DNA from: Pedobacter sp. V48
Lineage (GTDB): Bacteria > Bacteroidota > Bacteroidia > Sphingobacteriales > Sphingobacteriaceae
Length of the DNA stretch: 43,506 bases
Assembly: GCF_000523515.1 (NCBI RefSeq)
Contig: NZ_AWRU01000031.1
Location: forward strand, 266,499 to 310,004
Direction: 5' to 3'
This document shows positions 42,535 to 43,506 of this stretch, piece after piece. The position numbers were made by a program, and so were the translations under genes. The notes beneath the pieces were generated by a model that was not told where the DNA came from, searched no databases, and saw nothing but the letters and a program-made list of their open reading frames with translations. Every line of letters begins with the position of its first letter. Within the stretch, counting starts at the first letter, position 1.

Positions 42535-43275
42535 TTAGTTCAATTGTTCACTAATTTTACCAAAGCGGCGTTCGCGTTTTTGATAGTCTACAATAGCCTC
42601 AAAAAGGTCTTCTCGCCTGAAGTCGGGCCATAGTGTTTCAGTAAAATAAAGTTCTGTATAGGCCATTTGCCATAACAGGAAATTACTGACTCTATGCTCG
42701 CCGCTTGTTCTGATCATGAGTTCAGGATCAGGGATGTTTACTGTTGTTAACTCAGCTGCAAAATTTTCTTCATTAATGTCTTCAATATTTAATTTCTGGT
42801 CTTTAACCTTCTGTGCCAGTTTCTTAGCGGCATCAATAATCTCCCATTTAGCACTATAGCTTAATGCCAATGTTAAAGTACAGCGGGTATTTTTTGCGGT
42901 CTTTTCCATAGCACTATGTAAGTCATCAATACATTTTTGGGGTAACGACGCAATGTCACCAATTGCATTTAACCGGATGTTATTTTTGTTAAGAGTAGCT
43001 GTTTCCTGATTGATTGTTGATATCAACAGCTCCATCAAGGCATTTACTTCTTCAATAGGTCTGTTCCAGTTTTCTGTCGAAAAGGCGTAAACAGTTAAAT
43101 ATTTTATTCCTATATCAGCGCAACCCTCTACAATATCTTTTACAGACAGCACACCACTTTCATGACCGAAGTGTCTGAATTTACCCTGATTTTTTGCCCA
43201 CCGCCCATTTCCATCCATGATGATGGCAATGTGCTCTGGTAAGCGTGTTACGTCGATTTGTTCTTTAAATCCCAT
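42535..43275 (-). CDS. uppS: Isoprenyl (undecaprenyl) diphosphate synthase
   Basis: I chose the ATG at 43275 (MGFKEQIDVTRLPEHIAIIM, 246 residues). The upstream in-frame ATG at 43341 would overlap the end of the preceding gene and add a non-conserved extension. Motifs of the cis-prenyltransferase family are present: MDGNGRWAK with the metal-binding Asp21, HFGHESG, YAFSTENWNRP, and the C-terminal PDPELMIRTSGEHRVSNFLL and ELYFTETLWPDF. It makes the C55 lipid carrier for cell-wall synthesis. It starts 19 bp after the DUF6089-like stop. Confidence 0.96.
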   Translation of the reverse strand: MGFKEQIDVTRLPEHIAIIMDGNGRWAKNQGKFRHFGHESGVLSVKDIVEGCADIGIKYLTVYAFSTENWNRPIEEVNALMELLISTINQETATLNKNNIRLNAIGDIASLPQKCIDDLHSAMEKTAKNTRCTLTLALSYSAKWEIIDAAKKLAQKVKDQKLNIEDINEENFAAELTTVNIPDPELMIRTSGEHRVSNFLLWQMAYTELYFTETLWPDFRREDLFEAIVDYQKRERRFGKISEQLN

Positions 43276-43294
43276 TAATTTCCTGCAAATATGC

Positions 43295-43506
43295 CTAAAA
43301 TGTATAACATTTTTGGGACACAAAGGTATAAGATATGCCAATACCTACAAACATATATGTATCTCTTTTTCTAAAATCTCCTCTTTGAGTGTATTGAAAA
43401 TCAGTAGAACTAGGATTTGAAGGGTTTGAAAGTAGTTTACTTATTGCTCCATTTGGTTCGTTATTCCAATGTGCTATGTTTGGATATAATCCACTAACAT
43501 CATCAA
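43295..43506 (-). CDS. C-terminal end of a DUF6089-like outer-membrane protein (partial)
   Basis: The minus strand from the window edge reads an open frame of 69 residues ending at TAG (43297-43295). It includes DDVSGLYPNI, then QRGDFRKRDTYMFVGIGISY, and ends SQKCYTF. This matches my memory of the DUF6089 family, beta-barrel-like proteins usually encoded before uppS and bamA in Bacteroidota. The 5' part is beyond the window. The assignment rests on this tail and the gene order. Confidence 0.7.
   Translation of the reverse strand, partial: DDVSGLYPNIAHWNNEPNGAISKLLSNPSNPSSTDFQYTQRGDFRKRDTYMFVGIGISYTFVSQKCYTF

Noticed and set aside
1..43506. CRISPR array, tRNA/rRNA genes, insertion sequences, prophage
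   Set aside because: I saw no regularly spaced repeats, cloverleaf sequences, transposase or integrase motifs, or phage structural genes on either strand.

Overview
The window comes from a Bacteroidota genome, most likely of the Sphingobacteriaceae (Pedobacter-like). This is a judgement from gene content: a SusC/SusD pair under an ECF sigma/FecR cascade, a LytS/LytTR pair, tandem OmpH/Skp genes beside bamA, a K+-dependent membrane pyrophosphatase, AT-rich gaps, weak Shine-Dalgarno sequences and several promoters of the Bacteroidota type (TTTG, about 20 bp, TAnnTTTG). I saw no tRNA, rRNA, CRISPR array, transposase or phage gene.

Layout. (1) 1-1723, minus: LytTR response regulator (cut by the left edge) and its LytS-type histidine kinase, with their own promoter. 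(2) 1830-14770, all minus, read right to left: ECF sigma factor, FecR anti-sigma factor, SusC transporter with an STN signalling domain, SusD lipoprotein, ethanolamine-type APC permease, glutamine-synthetase-like ligase, Fe-dependent alcohol dehydrogenase, class I amidotransferase-type gamma-glutamyl hydrolase and aldehyde dehydrogenase. (3) 14771-15148: intergenic region with two perfect hairpins. (4) 15149-21378, plus: TetR regulator and a TolC/MFP/RND efflux operon sharing three near-identical palindromic operators. (5) 21480-28959: a secreted PEGA-like protein, two APC permeases, membrane pyrophosphatase hppA and a MarC-family protein, separated by strong hairpin terminators. (6) 28997-29110: a 37-residue one-helix protein. 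(7) 29119-33455, minus: dCMP deaminase, guaA, a periplasmic-binding-protein-like lipoprotein and an RsmB-type methyltransferase. (8) 33554-37752: FucP-type sugar permease, LysE exporter and a long PurF-like amidophosphoribosyltransferase. (9) 37828-43506, minus: the envelope-assembly block, read right to left as DUF6089-like, uppS, bamA, ompH, ompH, terminator, murI.

The most interesting system is block 2. Its enzyme set fits a gamma-glutamylation route for a small amino alcohol: ligate to glutamate, oxidise the alcohol to aldehyde and then acid, and hydrolyse to glutamate plus an amino acid (for ethanolamine, glycine). An Fe-alcohol dehydrogenase stands where the putrescine (Puu) pathway has the PuuB oxidase, and there is no PuuE aminotransferase, so polyamines are a poorer fit. 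The logic matches the proposed Streptomyces GlnA4 ethanolamine route and the Pseudomonas ipu isopropylamine route. The unusual part is its position directly behind a sigma/FecR/SusCD outer-membrane uptake and signalling module, with no glycoside hydrolase nearby. Substrate and operon structure are inferences from gene order and family knowledge.
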